Of a stretch of 64,000 bases of DNA, positions 41,292 through 49,732 are shown piece by piece (the stretch's first letter is position 1; each line of letters begins with the position of its first letter). This stretch comes from Bartonella sp. WD12.1. GTDB lineage: Bacteria > Pseudomonadota > Alphaproteobacteria > Rhizobiales > Rhizobiaceae. The translations under genes were made by a program, and so were the position numbers. The stretch is taken from assembly GCF_002022415.1 (NCBI RefSeq), contig NZ_MUBG01000001.1:1150001-1214000 (forward strand), given 5' to 3'. The notes beneath the pieces are model-generated. The model worked only from the letters and a program-made list of their open reading frames with translations. It was not told the DNA's origin and did not search any database.

Positions 41292-41710
41292 GCAGCATCT
41301 TGAATATCAATAGTAACTGATTTTCCGAGAGTAAGGAGAACGGATTCTAAAGTATCTAGTTTTGTTTCATGATTTAGGTCTAACAATCGATCGATTTGTA
41401 TAGGGTGAAGTTGCAAAAGACGCACGAGATCGGCTTTACGCAAATTTTTTTCGACCATGGCATTATGGATTGCAATTTTTAAAGTGATCAATGAAGATAC
41501 TTCAATAAAAGGGTAAGCAATATCATGAGTTCCAAAAGGGATGGTTTCACGGTCTTGAAAACGCCCTTCAATAACTGTTAAAAGTGCATTTTTAGCGTGT
41601 TCTAAAGCTTCTTTTTCATTGTTTCCATAAGTGATGAACTCTTGAAAGTCTTTAGCAATAACAATAAGGGTATCATTATTATCTTTAATGAATTTAATGG
41701 CATATTTCAT
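41288..41710 (-). CDS. hicB: HicB-type antitoxin
   Basis: The 140-residue protein has a HicB partial RNase H fold (YAIKFIKDNNDTLIVIAKDFQEFITYG, then EALEHAKNALLTVIEGR) and a C-terminal helix-turn-helix (VEKNLRKADLVRLLQLHPIQIDRLLDL). It should neutralise HicA and repress its own operon. It lies 29 bases downstream of hicA on the minus strand, convergent with the phage gene at 40743, overlapping it by 4 bases. Confidence 0.85.
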   Translation of the reverse strand: MKYAIKFIKDNNDTLIVIAKDFQEFITYGNNEKEALEHAKNALLTVIEGRFQDRETIPFGTHDIAYPFIEVSSLITLKIAIHNAMVEKNLRKADLVRLLQLHPIQIDRLLDLNHETKLDTLESVLLTLGKSVTIDIQDAA

Positions 41711-41739
41711 TTTTACGTTCCTTTCATTGAGGTTATGAT

Positions 41740-41922
41740 TTATTTCAAATCAAGATCTTTGAGGATCTTTTGAACCAATCCTGTCCCTAATTCCTTTCGC
41801 GCACCATGCATAGGCAAAACAGATTTTTTGGAACCGCGTTTTACAATTAAATGACCGCCTTTTCCTGGGATGAAACTACAGCCTTGTTTTGTGAGATATC
41901 TTTTCAATTCTTGACTATTCAT
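41740..41922 (-). CDS. hicA: HicA-type mRNA interferase toxin
   Basis: The start at 41922 (MNSQELKRYLTKQGC) gives a 60-residue protein, the family's normal length. The double-stranded-RNA-binding-like fold is evident from GKGGHLIVKRGSKKSVLPMHG, with the catalytic histidine in GGHLIV. HicA cleaves mRNA when free of HicB. The pair transcribes against the surrounding phage genes. Confidence 0.87.
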   Translation of the reverse strand: MNSQELKRYLTKQGCSFIPGKGGHLIVKRGSKKSVLPMHGARKELGTGLVQKILKDLDLK

Positions 41923-41953
41923 AATAATAGAATAATATCTAAAATGTTTCAAT

Positions 41954-41969
41954 ACAACATAAATGTTGT
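41954..41969. promoter_or_regulatory. Palindrome upstream of hicA, likely operator
   Basis: ACAACATAAATGTTGT is a perfect 16-base palindrome with a 2-base centre, 32 bases upstream of the hicA start. HicB proteins with a helix-turn-helix bind such sites for autoregulation. Confidence 0.5.
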
Positions 41970-42233
41970 TTTATACATTAAAAAATTATATTTATTTGAG
42001 GCAAGATTGTGCGTTAAGTTCGCAAATTAAGTACAGTTAATACTGCACGTCATATGACCATTTACACTTAACAAATACCATATTTAGGTTGATTGAAATA
42101 AAAAATACCAGATTATGATTTTTTTAGTTGACATGGGGATATAAATAGTATTTAATAACGTTACTGTACTAGTTTTGTTGCGCCCAAAATTACAGATTTA
42201 TGTAAGTTTTTCTTTTGAATGTTGTTGTTAAAA

Positions 42234-42257
42234 GCCCTGTGAATGCAGGGTTTTTTA
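42234..42257 (+). terminator. Rho-independent terminator 1 ahead of the phage block
   Basis: CCCTG (42235-42239) pairs with CAGGG (42246-42250) around TGAATG, followed by six T residues. Confidence 0.7.
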
Positions 42258-42302
42258 TTAAACAACTCAAACTTCGTCATTATTAAATCTACTATTTACT
42301 GG

Positions 42303-42337
42303 CCTCACTCCTCCCCTCCTGAGAGTGAGGTTTTTTT
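42303..42337 (+). terminator. Rho-independent terminator 2 ahead of the phage block
   Basis: An 8-bp stem, CCTCACTC (42303-42310) with GAGTGAGG (42323-42330), is followed by seven T residues. It lies 29 bases before the next gene, so it would attenuate or insulate that gene. Confidence 0.75.
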
Positions 42338-42365
42338 ATATTTCAATTTCTCCAAAGGAATAATC

Positions 42366-42896
42366 ATGGAAAAAGTACAAGTGGTCATCACAAGACCTAT
42401 GTGTGTTCTTGGTGATAACAAAGCCACCGTTCGTTTTGAGCCTCCCACAAAAAGTAAACCATTCGTTGAGGTTTCTTATCAGGTTTATGATCGCCTTAAA
42501 CGCGCTGGTGCTGTCAAGCTTTATCAACAATGGCTAGCACAAAATGTTAATGAAAAACCTAAACCTAATGAGCAAGAAGTTTCTGTAGATGTAAACACTC
42601 AAGAGGTTCCACAGGTCGTTGAGCAGATTACACAAACGTCTATAGAGTCTGACAAACAATCTCAAAAAGAGCTTAATGAGCAAGAAAACCCTGTAGATGT
42701 AGACATTCAAGAGGTTACACAGATCGTTAAAGAAGTTGAACAAACTGTCGATGAAAAACTAGGGCTTAATGAGCAAGAAGTCCCTGTAGATGTAGACACT
42801 CAAGATGTTGAGCAAACATCAGTAGAATCTAGTGAACAGTCTGCAAAAGCAAAAACTTCTAAATCCTCGACGCGTACGACGACAAAGAAAGCTTAA
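42366..42896 (+). CDS. Phage small structural-type protein with acidic repeats
   Basis: The ATG at 42366 is chosen because TCCAAAGGAATAATC precedes it; the frame is open earlier but crosses two terminators. The 176-residue protein has a folded N-terminus (VVITRPMCVLGDNKATVRF, then VYDRLKRAGAV), three acidic repeats beginning NEQEV/NEQEN and containing DVDTQEV, and a Ser/Thr/Lys tail. The N-terminus resembles small phage head-region proteins found between capsid and tail genes, but this is only a resemblance. Confidence 0.55.
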   Translation: MEKVQVVITRPMCVLGDNKATVRFEPPTKSKPFVEVSYQVYDRLKRAGAVKLYQQWLAQNVNEKPKPNEQEVSVDVNTQEVPQVVEQITQTSIESDKQSQKELNEQENPVDVDIQEVTQIVKEVEQTVDEKLGLNEQEVPVDVDTQDVEQTSVESSEQSAKAKTSKSSTRTTTKKA

Positions 42897-42899
42897 ACT

Positions 42900-43922
42900 G
42901 TGAAGTCAAATAGCCATGCAAAGCAAGTTGAGCGCTTTGCTGAAACTGTTAAAAATTATATCACGCGCTTAACAAGCATTTTAGCCGAACCAGATACTGA
43001 AGTTAGGCAGGCCTTTGACAGTTTTTTAGCAAAATTGCGTGATGATTTAAATAACACAACCACAGAGGGCGATGCGATTGAAATGCTTGCACAGCATATT
43101 ATCATGCTTCCTGTGTTTAAAGTGTTGTTTGAAGAATACCAGTTTACTCGTGAAAATCCTGTGTCACCTGCTATACAGCGTGTACTTGACGCGCTTAAAG
43201 AAGCTAACTTTGAGCAAAAATCTAAAGATCTTGAAAGCTTTTACGCTGGTGTAAAATTACGGGCCAGTGGACTTACCGATCCACAAGAAAAGCAAAAATT
43301 GATTTTAGAGATTTATGAAAAGTTTTTCCGTTATGCATTTCCACTCACTGCTCAAAAACTGGGTATTGTCTACACTCCTATTGAGGTTGTAGATTTTATT
43401 ATTCACTCAGTCAATGAGGTATTACAAACTGAATTTGGCAAAACACTTGGTTCACCTGGTGTTAAGATTATGGACCCGTTTACGGGAACGGGAACTTTTA
43501 TCACACCGCTTTTACAATCTGGACTGATTAAAAAAGAGGAGATGGAATATAAATTCCGTCATGAAATCTATGCCAATGAAATAGTACCGTTAGCATACTA
43601 TATCGCGGGCATTAATATTGAAGCCACATATCATAGCATTATGGGTGGAGATTATGTGCCATTTGAAGGGATTTGTTTAACCGATACATTCCAGCTTTAT
43701 GAGCAGGGAAAAGATCAGATGAGTGATTTGCATGAAGCAAAACAATAAATGTCAGTCACGTCAGGAAAAACGAGATATTCGTGTCATTATTGGTAATCCT
43801 GCTTACCCCTTAGAATTGTTTCAACGGGTAATTACTGTAAGTCTAGAAACAATGAAAATTGTTCGTCATCTTCCAAAATTGGAAATGAGAGAAATTGAAG
43901 ATACTCAAAAAACTATACACTA
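42900..43922 (+). pseudogene. Remnant of a helicase/N6-adenine methyltransferase (type ISP-like R-M) gene
   Basis: The first frame (42900-43748) carries the methyltransferase SAM motif MDPFTGTGTFITPLLQSG and the preceding LGIVYTPIEVVDFIIHS helix, as in type ISP restriction-modification enzymes and related phage defence helicases. The second frame (from about 43732) supplies VIIGNPAY, which is the NPPY motif, and soon after VITVSLETMKIVRHLPKL, which normally lies at the far C-terminus. The helicase part is missing, there is a frame change near 43745, and most of the sequence between NPAY and the tail is deleted. It cannot make a working enzyme. Confidence 0.75.
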
Positions 43923-43936
43923 AAAAGGATTAGGTT

Positions 43937-44524
43937 TTGGGGTTAAAGATCCATGCCAAGTGGTATCTGCAACAGGCAGAAAATACTTTTACAAGTCTTC
44001 AAGCCCCACGTCTTCATTGGGCATTGCGTAATGCGATTAACACCACAGCAAAGCAGGTTGAACGTTTTGCAGAAAAGAAAGTTGCAGAAGATGCTTCAAT
44101 TCCACCAAAGCGCGTTAAGAAAGGTGTCTACATTAGCGGCAAAGCCACAGCTAAATTTCTTGAAGCGGATATCATTGGTTCAGCTTCACCATTGCCTCTT
44201 AAGATTTTTAAGGCAAGGGAAACGAAACGTGGTGTGATTTATAAAATCTTTGGCAAAAAAGAAGTCATGCCCCATGGTTTTATCCGAGGTGGGAAATTTC
44301 CAGAGCGTGTCAATCTAAAGATGGGAGGACACGTCTTTACAAGAACCTCTGGAGATAGGTTCCCCATTGCAAAACAAGATGGCACCTCGATTGCTTATGT
44401 CATGTCTAAACCAAAGGTCTCAAGTTCTATTGAACACCATGCACGTGAGAGGCTAACCAAAAACATCCAGAGCCAAATTGCTCGGCAAGAATATATGGTC
44501 AATCAAAAGGCCCCACGCTCTTAA
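43937..44524 (+). CDS. Lambda gpZ-like minor tail protein
   Basis: The 195-residue protein matches the general layout of prophage minor tail protein Z: an N-terminal helical part (LRNAINTTAKQVERFAEKKVAE), PPKRVKKGVYI, then PHGFIRGGKFPERVNLKMGGHVF and GDRFPIAKQDG. Lambda gpZ helps complete the tail so it can join the head. Its place here, upstream of the terminase, is unusual because Z normally follows the capsid and FII genes. The start codon choice is not secured by a strong ribosome site. Confidence 0.65.
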   Translation: MGLKIHAKWYLQQAENTFTSLQAPRLHWALRNAINTTAKQVERFAEKKVAEDASIPPKRVKKGVYISGKATAKFLEADIIGSASPLPLKIFKARETKRGVIYKIFGKKEVMPHGFIRGGKFPERVNLKMGGHVFTRTSGDRFPIAKQDGTSIAYVMSKPKVSSSIEHHARERLTKNIQSQIARQEYMVNQKAPRS

Positions 44525-44866
44525 ACCATACCAATTACATACAAAGCATATGATGATTTTAATGTTTCAAACCAAATTATCGAGAGAAAAGTTTTTAAAA
44601 GGTACTTTCCAGTGGGGTAGGTGTGTTGCGGGGCAATCAAGCGCGACATATCGCTAGCGACAGAATTTTTAAATAACTGTACATTGTACACATAACTTAT
44701 TGATAAGTAACAATTTATATGTGTGCATTGTACAATGTTTCTATTTTATAACGGGATAGTTTCTAAGCCATTTGTTTAAATTTATCTATTTTAGCAAATT
44801 CGTCAGCTTTTTCAGTTTGTAGTACATTAACATCGTAAGCAGCTTGCATGTTAAGCTGAGAAGATG
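44525..44866. other. Intergenic region with nested inverted repeats and a gene remnant
   Basis: ACATTGTACACATAA (44681-44695) is matched by an inverted copy with a 9-base gap insertion at 44714-44737, with the inner palindrome ACTTATTGATAAGT (44695-44708). On the minus strand, 44768-44866 reads as a 34-residue peptide (MQAAYDVNVLQTEKADEFAK in it) ending in a stop, which looks like the tail end of a lost gene. Confidence 0.45.
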
Positions 44867-45139
44867 TCAATCACGATAACTTTTCTGTAAATCTTGCTCA
44901 ATAAGATGCCGGACATAACGTGTATAAGGGACAGCTTTGTTTTTAGCTTTTTCCTTTAAAGCGCTCATAAGTACTTGAGGTAAACGAATATTAATAGAAG
45001 CTTCTTTAGGTAGAAATTCAAAATGAACAGGTTTAAAGCCACTTAAATCATACTCTGTGAGATCTGCAGTATCTACAAAGTTTTCTGCTTCTTCATCTGT
45101 TTTAAAAACAGGCATCTGTTTCAACTTAGAGGTTTTCAT
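44867..45139 (-). CDS. brnA: BrnA-type antitoxin
   Basis: Starting at 45139 (MKTSKLKQMPVFKTDEEAE) the 90-residue protein has a disordered-looking N-terminus that would wrap the toxin (TADLTEYDLSGFKPVHFEF) and a C-terminal ribbon-helix-helix (ASINIRLPQVLMSALKEKAK) for DNA binding. It overlaps the end of brnT by 14 bases, as is common for brnTA. It lies opposite to phage gene direction. Confidence 0.85.
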   Translation of the reverse strand: MKTSKLKQMPVFKTDEEAENFVDTADLTEYDLSGFKPVHFEFLPKEASINIRLPQVLMSALKEKAKNKAVPYTRYVRHLIEQDLQKSYRD

Positions 45140-45422
45140 AAAAATCAATTTCCTTTTGATGCATATAGCGAGCACTAATTGGGCGCACGAATAATTTATT
45201 GTTCATTGTTCTTAGGGTAAAAACTAAAAAAATGTATCGCTCATTATAGCTTTTCCCGATAGCTCTCAACCGTTCTTCTTTAACATTTGGATCATCTTTA
45301 ATAACTAGATGACCATGACCGGAGAATAGATACTCAATTTCTTTTTTAGAAACTCCATGTTTAGCACATTTAGGCCAATTACCTTCGTCCCAGTTTATGC
45401 CGCATATCTTAATGTTTTTCAT
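45126..45422 (-). CDS. brnT: BrnT-type ribonuclease toxin
   Basis: The 98-residue protein has the family landmarks: GINWDEGNWPKCAKHGVSKKEIEYLF near the N-terminus, ERLRAIGKSYNERYIFLVFTLR in the middle, and the C-terminal RPISARYMHQKE with Arg and His-like catalytic residues. BrnT is a RelE-like ribonuclease inhibited by BrnA. It precedes brnA, as expected. Confidence 0.88.
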   Translation of the reverse strand: MKNIKICGINWDEGNWPKCAKHGVSKKEIEYLFSGHGHLVIKDDPNVKEERLRAIGKSYNERYIFLVFTLRTMNNKLFVRPISARYMHQKEIDFYENL

Positions 45423-45440
45423 AACATATGTATATCAAAA

Positions 45441-45456
45441 TGTATCTACAAATACA
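45441..45456. promoter_or_regulatory. Near-palindrome upstream of brnT, likely operator
   Basis: TGTATCTACAAATACA is an inverted repeat (TGTAT and ATACA arms) 19 bases upstream of the brnT start. BrnTA complexes autoregulate through their ribbon-helix-helix domain at such sites. Confidence 0.4.
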
Positions 45457-45493
45457 ATAAGATTTTCAAAAAAATATTCAATCACGGTAAAAC

Positions 45494-46063
45494 ATGAATA
45501 AAAAGAATAGAGAAGGAATATCGGCTCGAGCGTTTGCGAAGAAGATGGGCGTTTATCCTAATGCGGTTATTGCCCGTTTTAAGACGGGGAAGTTTGATGA
45601 AGCGCTTTATGATGACGGTTCTATCAATGAAAAATTAGCAACAGCTTTATGGAATGAGAATCCCACCAAGCAAGCCTATATTGTAGGCGATGATGGAAAG
45701 CCTCGCACAAAGACAAAGCAGGCTTCTATAGAAGGGGCTAATGAACACAAGATAAAACTCCAGAGAATGCAAATTGCACTTGAAAGTGAAACGATTGATC
45801 TTGAGCAGAAAAAAGAAACAACACTTGACCGTGAAAAAGTAAGGAGGGAAGCACGTAATTTTGGAAGAGCTTATCGTGATATCATGCTGCATTTTCCTCA
45901 TCGTTACGGTGCCCGTATTGCAGCAAAGGTTGAGTGTAATGCCGCAAGTCTGATTGGTGCCATTGATCACTATATCCGAGAAGCTTTGCAGGAGATCATA
46001 AAAGTTCCGGTTCCTTTCCATGATCAAGACACTCCCGATCATAAGGAGGAAAAGAATGACTGA
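45494..46063 (+). CDS. Phage terminase small subunit
   Basis: The 189-residue protein has an N-terminal helix-turn-helix-like segment (ISARAFAKKMGVYPNAVIARFKTGKF) suited to recognising packaging sites, then a helical oligomerisation region and an acidic C-terminus. It overlaps the large-subunit gene by 8 bases and is the standard partner of a gpA-type terminase. Assignment rests on position and helix-turn-helix. Confidence 0.82.
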   Translation: MNKKNREGISARAFAKKMGVYPNAVIARFKTGKFDEALYDDGSINEKLATALWNENPTKQAYIVGDDGKPRTKTKQASIEGANEHKIKLQRMQIALESETIDLEQKKETTLDREKVRREARNFGRAYRDIMLHFPHRYGARIAAKVECNAASLIGAIDHYIREALQEIIKVPVPFHDQDTPDHKEEKND

Positions 46064-47963
46064 TACAGGAGAAGGTTTTTTTTATTTTCATGCCAGTCAA
46101 GCATGTCAACCAGATCCCCCTTACACAGTTTCACAATGGGCAGATAAAAACCGTTATTTGAGTACAGTAGCCAGTGCTGAACCTGGATTATGGAGAACTA
46201 AACGTACCCCTTATTTACGGGAAATCATGGACAATCTTTCCTCTTACGTACCCGTTGAAAAAACAGTGGTGATGAAAGGTGCACAGATTGATATGTCAGA
46301 GGCTGGCTTGAACTTTTGTGGTTATGCTATTCACCATAGTCCTGGTCCTGTTCTTTATGTGATGCCTACAGTTGAGATGGCAAAGAAAGTATCTAAGACC
46401 CGTCTTGACCCTATGATTAAGGCCAGCCCTGCATTAAGCGAACGTATCTCTCCTGCCCGCGCTAGGGATAGTGGGAATACAATGTTTTCGAAAGAATTTG
46501 ATGGTGGGGTATTAATGCTTACAGGAGCCAATAGTGCTGCTGGCTTGCGATCAATGCCTATTCGTTATTTGGTTCTTGATGAAGTTGATGGCTATCCATT
46601 GAATGTTGATGGAGAAGGAGATCCTGTCAATCTTGCTGAAGCACGTACTGCAACTTTTATTCAACGCAAGATTTTTAAATTATCAACACCAACTCATCGT
46701 GACACAAGTCGTATAGCTAAAGATTTTGTTTTAGGAGATCAGAGATATTACAATGTACCTTGTGATGGATGTGGCACGCTTCAACCTATTGTCTGGTCAC
46801 AAATTAAATGGCCAAAAGGGGCTCCTGAACAGGCTGTATTTGTTTGTGCGCATTGCGGTCATGAGCATGCTGAACACCGTAAGGAAGATTTACTGTCTGA
46901 AGAAAGGGGAGCTTGTTGGATACCAACACAAGAGCCAATTAGACCTCGTTTGCGCTCTTACCATATTTCAGCACTCTATTCACCTTGGATGACATGGGGA
47001 GAGTGTGCTCTCAAGTTCTTAGAATCTAAAGATGACCCCGCACTTTTACAGACTTTTGTTAACATCATTCTAGGTGAACCATGGGAAGATAAATCAGGAG
47101 AAGTCATTGATCCAGATAGCCTGTATGCCCAACGTGAAGACTATCCTCTTGCCCCTGCCAAAGCAGTCCTTCTCACAGCAGGCATTGATGTACAAAATGA
47201 TCGCTTAGAGCTTGAAGTTGTAGGTTGGGGACGTGGTGAGGAAAGTTGGAACATTGATTATCAAGTTCTGCCGGGTGACCCCTCTTCTCTAGACGTTTGG
47301 GATCAGTTGGATGAGTATCTTCAAAAACGATGGCCCCATCCTGGTTTCAAAGACGGAATAAAGATAGCAGCAGCTTGTATTGATACAGGGGGTAACCATA
47401 CACAAGACGTTTACAATTATGTGCGTCCTCGTGAAGGAAAGCGTATCTGGGGCATTAAAGGACACGCAGGATCACGCCCTGTATGGCCACGTCGCCCCAG
47501 TAAAAACAACAAAGGACAGATTAATTTATATATCGTTGGTGTTGATTCAGCAAAAGATACCATCACAAGGCGCTTTAAAAAATCAGGTCCTGAAGCATCA
47601 GGAGCTGGTGCAACGCACTTTCATAAAAACCTTGATAGAGAATATTTTGAGCAGCTGACTGCTGAAAAAAAGGTCATCAAATATTTTAAAGGCCATCAAC
47701 GGATAGAATGGCATAAAAGTGAAACAGCAAGAAACGAGGCTCTCGATTGTAGGGTTTATGCTTACGCTGCCTTACAGGGTCTGATTTTAGCAGGTCTCAA
47801 TCTTAATAAAGAAGTCGACATCTTAGAAGAGCGCTTGAAAAGACTTGAAAATGTTGAAACCCCTTCAACAGCTTCACACTACCCAAAAAGACTGAGACCA
47901 AAACCTCAAAAGCAACTTATCAGAACATCGATCAGCGCCTACATGCAAGGCAATAGGGAGTAA
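46056..47963 (+). CDS. Phage terminase large subunit (lambda gpA family)
   Basis: The ATG at 46056 follows AAGGAGG. The 635-residue protein has the gpA signature: Walker A-like VVMKGAQIDMSEAG, Walker B YLVLDEVDGYP, and the C-terminal nuclease motif TAGIDVQNDRLELEVVGWG. A two-CxxC zinc-ribbon region (CDGCGTLQP, CAHCGHEH) lies between. It cuts and pumps genome copies into proheads. Confidence 0.93.
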   Translation: MTDTGEGFFYFHASQACQPDPPYTVSQWADKNRYLSTVASAEPGLWRTKRTPYLREIMDNLSSYVPVEKTVVMKGAQIDMSEAGLNFCGYAIHHSPGPVLYVMPTVEMAKKVSKTRLDPMIKASPALSERISPARARDSGNTMFSKEFDGGVLMLTGANSAAGLRSMPIRYLVLDEVDGYPLNVDGEGDPVNLAEARTATFIQRKIFKLSTPTHRDTSRIAKDFVLGDQRYYNVPCDGCGTLQPIVWSQIKWPKGAPEQAVFVCAHCGHEHAEHRKEDLLSEERGACWIPTQEPIRPRLRSYHISALYSPWMTWGECALKFLESKDDPALLQTFVNIILGEPWEDKSGEVIDPDSLYAQREDYPLAPAKAVLLTAGIDVQNDRLELEVVGWGRGEESWNIDYQVLPGDPSSLDVWDQLDEYLQKRWPHPGFKDGIKIAAACIDTGGNHTQDVYNYVRPREGKRIWGIKGHAGSRPVWPRRPSKNNKGQINLYIVGVDSAKDTITRRFKKSGPEASGAGATHFHKNLDREYFEQLTAEKKVIKYFKGHQRIEWHKSETARNEALDCRVYAYAALQGLILAGLNLNKEVDILEERLKRLENVETPSTASHYPKRLRPKPQKQLIRTSISAYMQGNRE

Positions 47964-47966
47964 TCT

Positions 47967-48224
47967 ATGTACGAAAAATCAAAGCAAATAAACTGGAAAT
48001 ACGAAAGACTTGCACAGCTTAAAAAACGACGAGAACAATTGGAAAATGCTCTTTATTCAGGTGCACAGTCTGTGCGCCACGGCGATAAGCAAGTCAATCA
48101 TCGTTCGACTGAAGATATACGCAAAGCCCTTACAATGTTGGCCGATGAAATAGCTCTTCTTGAAGGGTACAAACCTTTATATCCTTTCCATCCTTTTTAT
48201 CTTAGGGCATCACGAGGCTATTAA
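47967..48224 (+). CDS. gpW-like head-tail joining protein
   Basis: The 85-residue protein consists mainly of a helical KRREQLENALYSGAQSVRHGD segment followed by ALTMLADEIALLEG, as in lambda gpW, which stabilises packaged DNA and forms the platform for tail attachment. Its position, between terminase and portal, is the lambda position. It begins 4 bases after the terminase stop; its stop overlaps the portal start by one base. Confidence 0.85.
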   Translation: MYEKSKQINWKYERLAQLKKRREQLENALYSGAQSVRHGDKQVNHRSTEDIRKALTMLADEIALLEGYKPLYPFHPFYLRASRGY

Positions 48225-49732
48225 TGACATCTTCTCTTATACATCAAATCAATCATAACCCCCATTTTGAAGCAGCAAGTCGTAGCCGTCGATTAAATGG
48301 GTTTGATCCTGCAAAAAAACACATCAATAAAGCCATTGAAGAATGTGGTGATACAATTGTTGCTCGTTCAAGATGGCTCTATGACAATGAACCCCTTTAC
48401 GGATCTGCAACGGAAGAATGGGTCTCAGCAGCAGTAGGTGATGGAATTAAGCCTTATCCTAGAATTGAAGGGTTTCAGGAAGAAAAGAAAAAGCTTCTTG
48501 ATCTTTGGTGGCAATGGGTCGATGAGGCTGATTATGATGAAGATGCTAATTTTTATGGTCTTCAAGCAACAATTGCTCGTGAGGTTTTTTTAACCGGTGA
48601 GTGTTTTGTAAGGCTACATTATATCGACTTTTATGAGCGCTCACGTGTACCTCTTCAATTGCAAATTTACCCTTCAGAAATGCTGGACTTAACCTACAAC
48701 GGACCAGCAGACACTGAAGGCCACACCATTCGTATGGGAATTGAATTTAATGCAAAGGGCAAGCGTGTTGCTTATCATTTTTGGAAGCGTCACCCTTACG
48801 ATGATCATCAGGTAACTCAGCTATTTACAGATCAAGAACGCGTTAGAGTCCCTGCTGAATTGGTTATTCATATCAAAGATCGCCGCACTGCAGGACAACT
48901 ACGTGGATGCCCCAAAGTTACGCGCTGTATGACAAAACTCTTTCAACTTGAATGTTATGACGATGCAGAAATTGAGAGAAAAAGAACCGCTGCTCTTTTT
49001 GCTGTCTTTATCACAGGGTCAGAATCTGGTGAGATGGCACCAGACAATCATGATGAAAATCAATCCGAACCTCCCTCACAAAAACTTCCCGACTTGCCAA
49101 TGACGCCAGGATCGATCAATGTCGTGGATGGCAACAGACAAATTACATTCTCTAACCCTGTGGAAGTTGGAGGCTCTTATGAGGCCTTTCAATATCGCAA
49201 TAATTTAAAAATTGCAGCAGCTTTAAATATACCTTACGCCATTGTCACAGGTGATGTCACACGAGGGAACTTTTCTAATGTGCGCACGTCCATTATTCAG
49301 TTTAGACGCCACATCAAACAATGGCGTGAAAATATCATTGCTTTTCAATTCAATCGCGTTGTTTGGGAACGTTTTGTTCAATTTGCCGTGCTTGCTGGGT
49401 GTGTTGAATTACCAGGATGGGAAGAAAATCCCTTACCATGGATCCAATGTGAAAGCTTTGCACCCCCACTTGAGATGATTGATCCCAATAAAGACATCTC
49501 AGCTGAAAAAGAAGAAATCCGAGCAGGTCTAAAAACACGACGTATGGCACTTGCTGAGCGTAGTTTTGATATTGATACCATTCATGCAGAGTTGGAAGAA
49601 GAGCAAAAAGACGCAAAAGCACGGGGATTATCATTCGATACAGATGGTGAAGATTCTTCTACTGGTTTGAGTAACGTTGACGAACCGGATGAAAGTGATC
49701 TCGACAATAAAGTGCATGAAGATGAAGAATAA
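48224..49732 (+). CDS. Phage portal protein (lambda gpB family)
   Basis: The 502-residue protein matches the lambda-type portal: HINKAIEECGDTIVARSRWLYDN, ATIAREVFLTGECFVRL, then the helix-rich KIAAALNIPYAIVTGDVTRGNFS region. It forms the dodecameric ring through which DNA enters. Its acidic C-terminal tail (DEDSSTGLSN to EDEE) overlaps the start of the protease gene. Confidence 0.92.
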   Translation: MTSSLIHQINHNPHFEAASRSRRLNGFDPAKKHINKAIEECGDTIVARSRWLYDNEPLYGSATEEWVSAAVGDGIKPYPRIEGFQEEKKKLLDLWWQWVDEADYDEDANFYGLQATIAREVFLTGECFVRLHYIDFYERSRVPLQLQIYPSEMLDLTYNGPADTEGHTIRMGIEFNAKGKRVAYHFWKRHPYDDHQVTQLFTDQERVRVPAELVIHIKDRRTAGQLRGCPKVTRCMTKLFQLECYDDAEIERKRTAALFAVFITGSESGEMAPDNHDENQSEPPSQKLPDLPMTPGSINVVDGNRQITFSNPVEVGGSYEAFQYRNNLKIAAALNIPYAIVTGDVTRGNFSNVRTSIIQFRRHIKQWRENIIAFQFNRVVWERFVQFAVLAGCVELPGWEENPLPWIQCESFAPPLEMIDPNKDISAEKEEIRAGLKTRRMALAERSFDIDTIHAELEEEQKDAKARGLSFDTDGEDSSTGLSNVDEPDESDLDNKVHEDEE

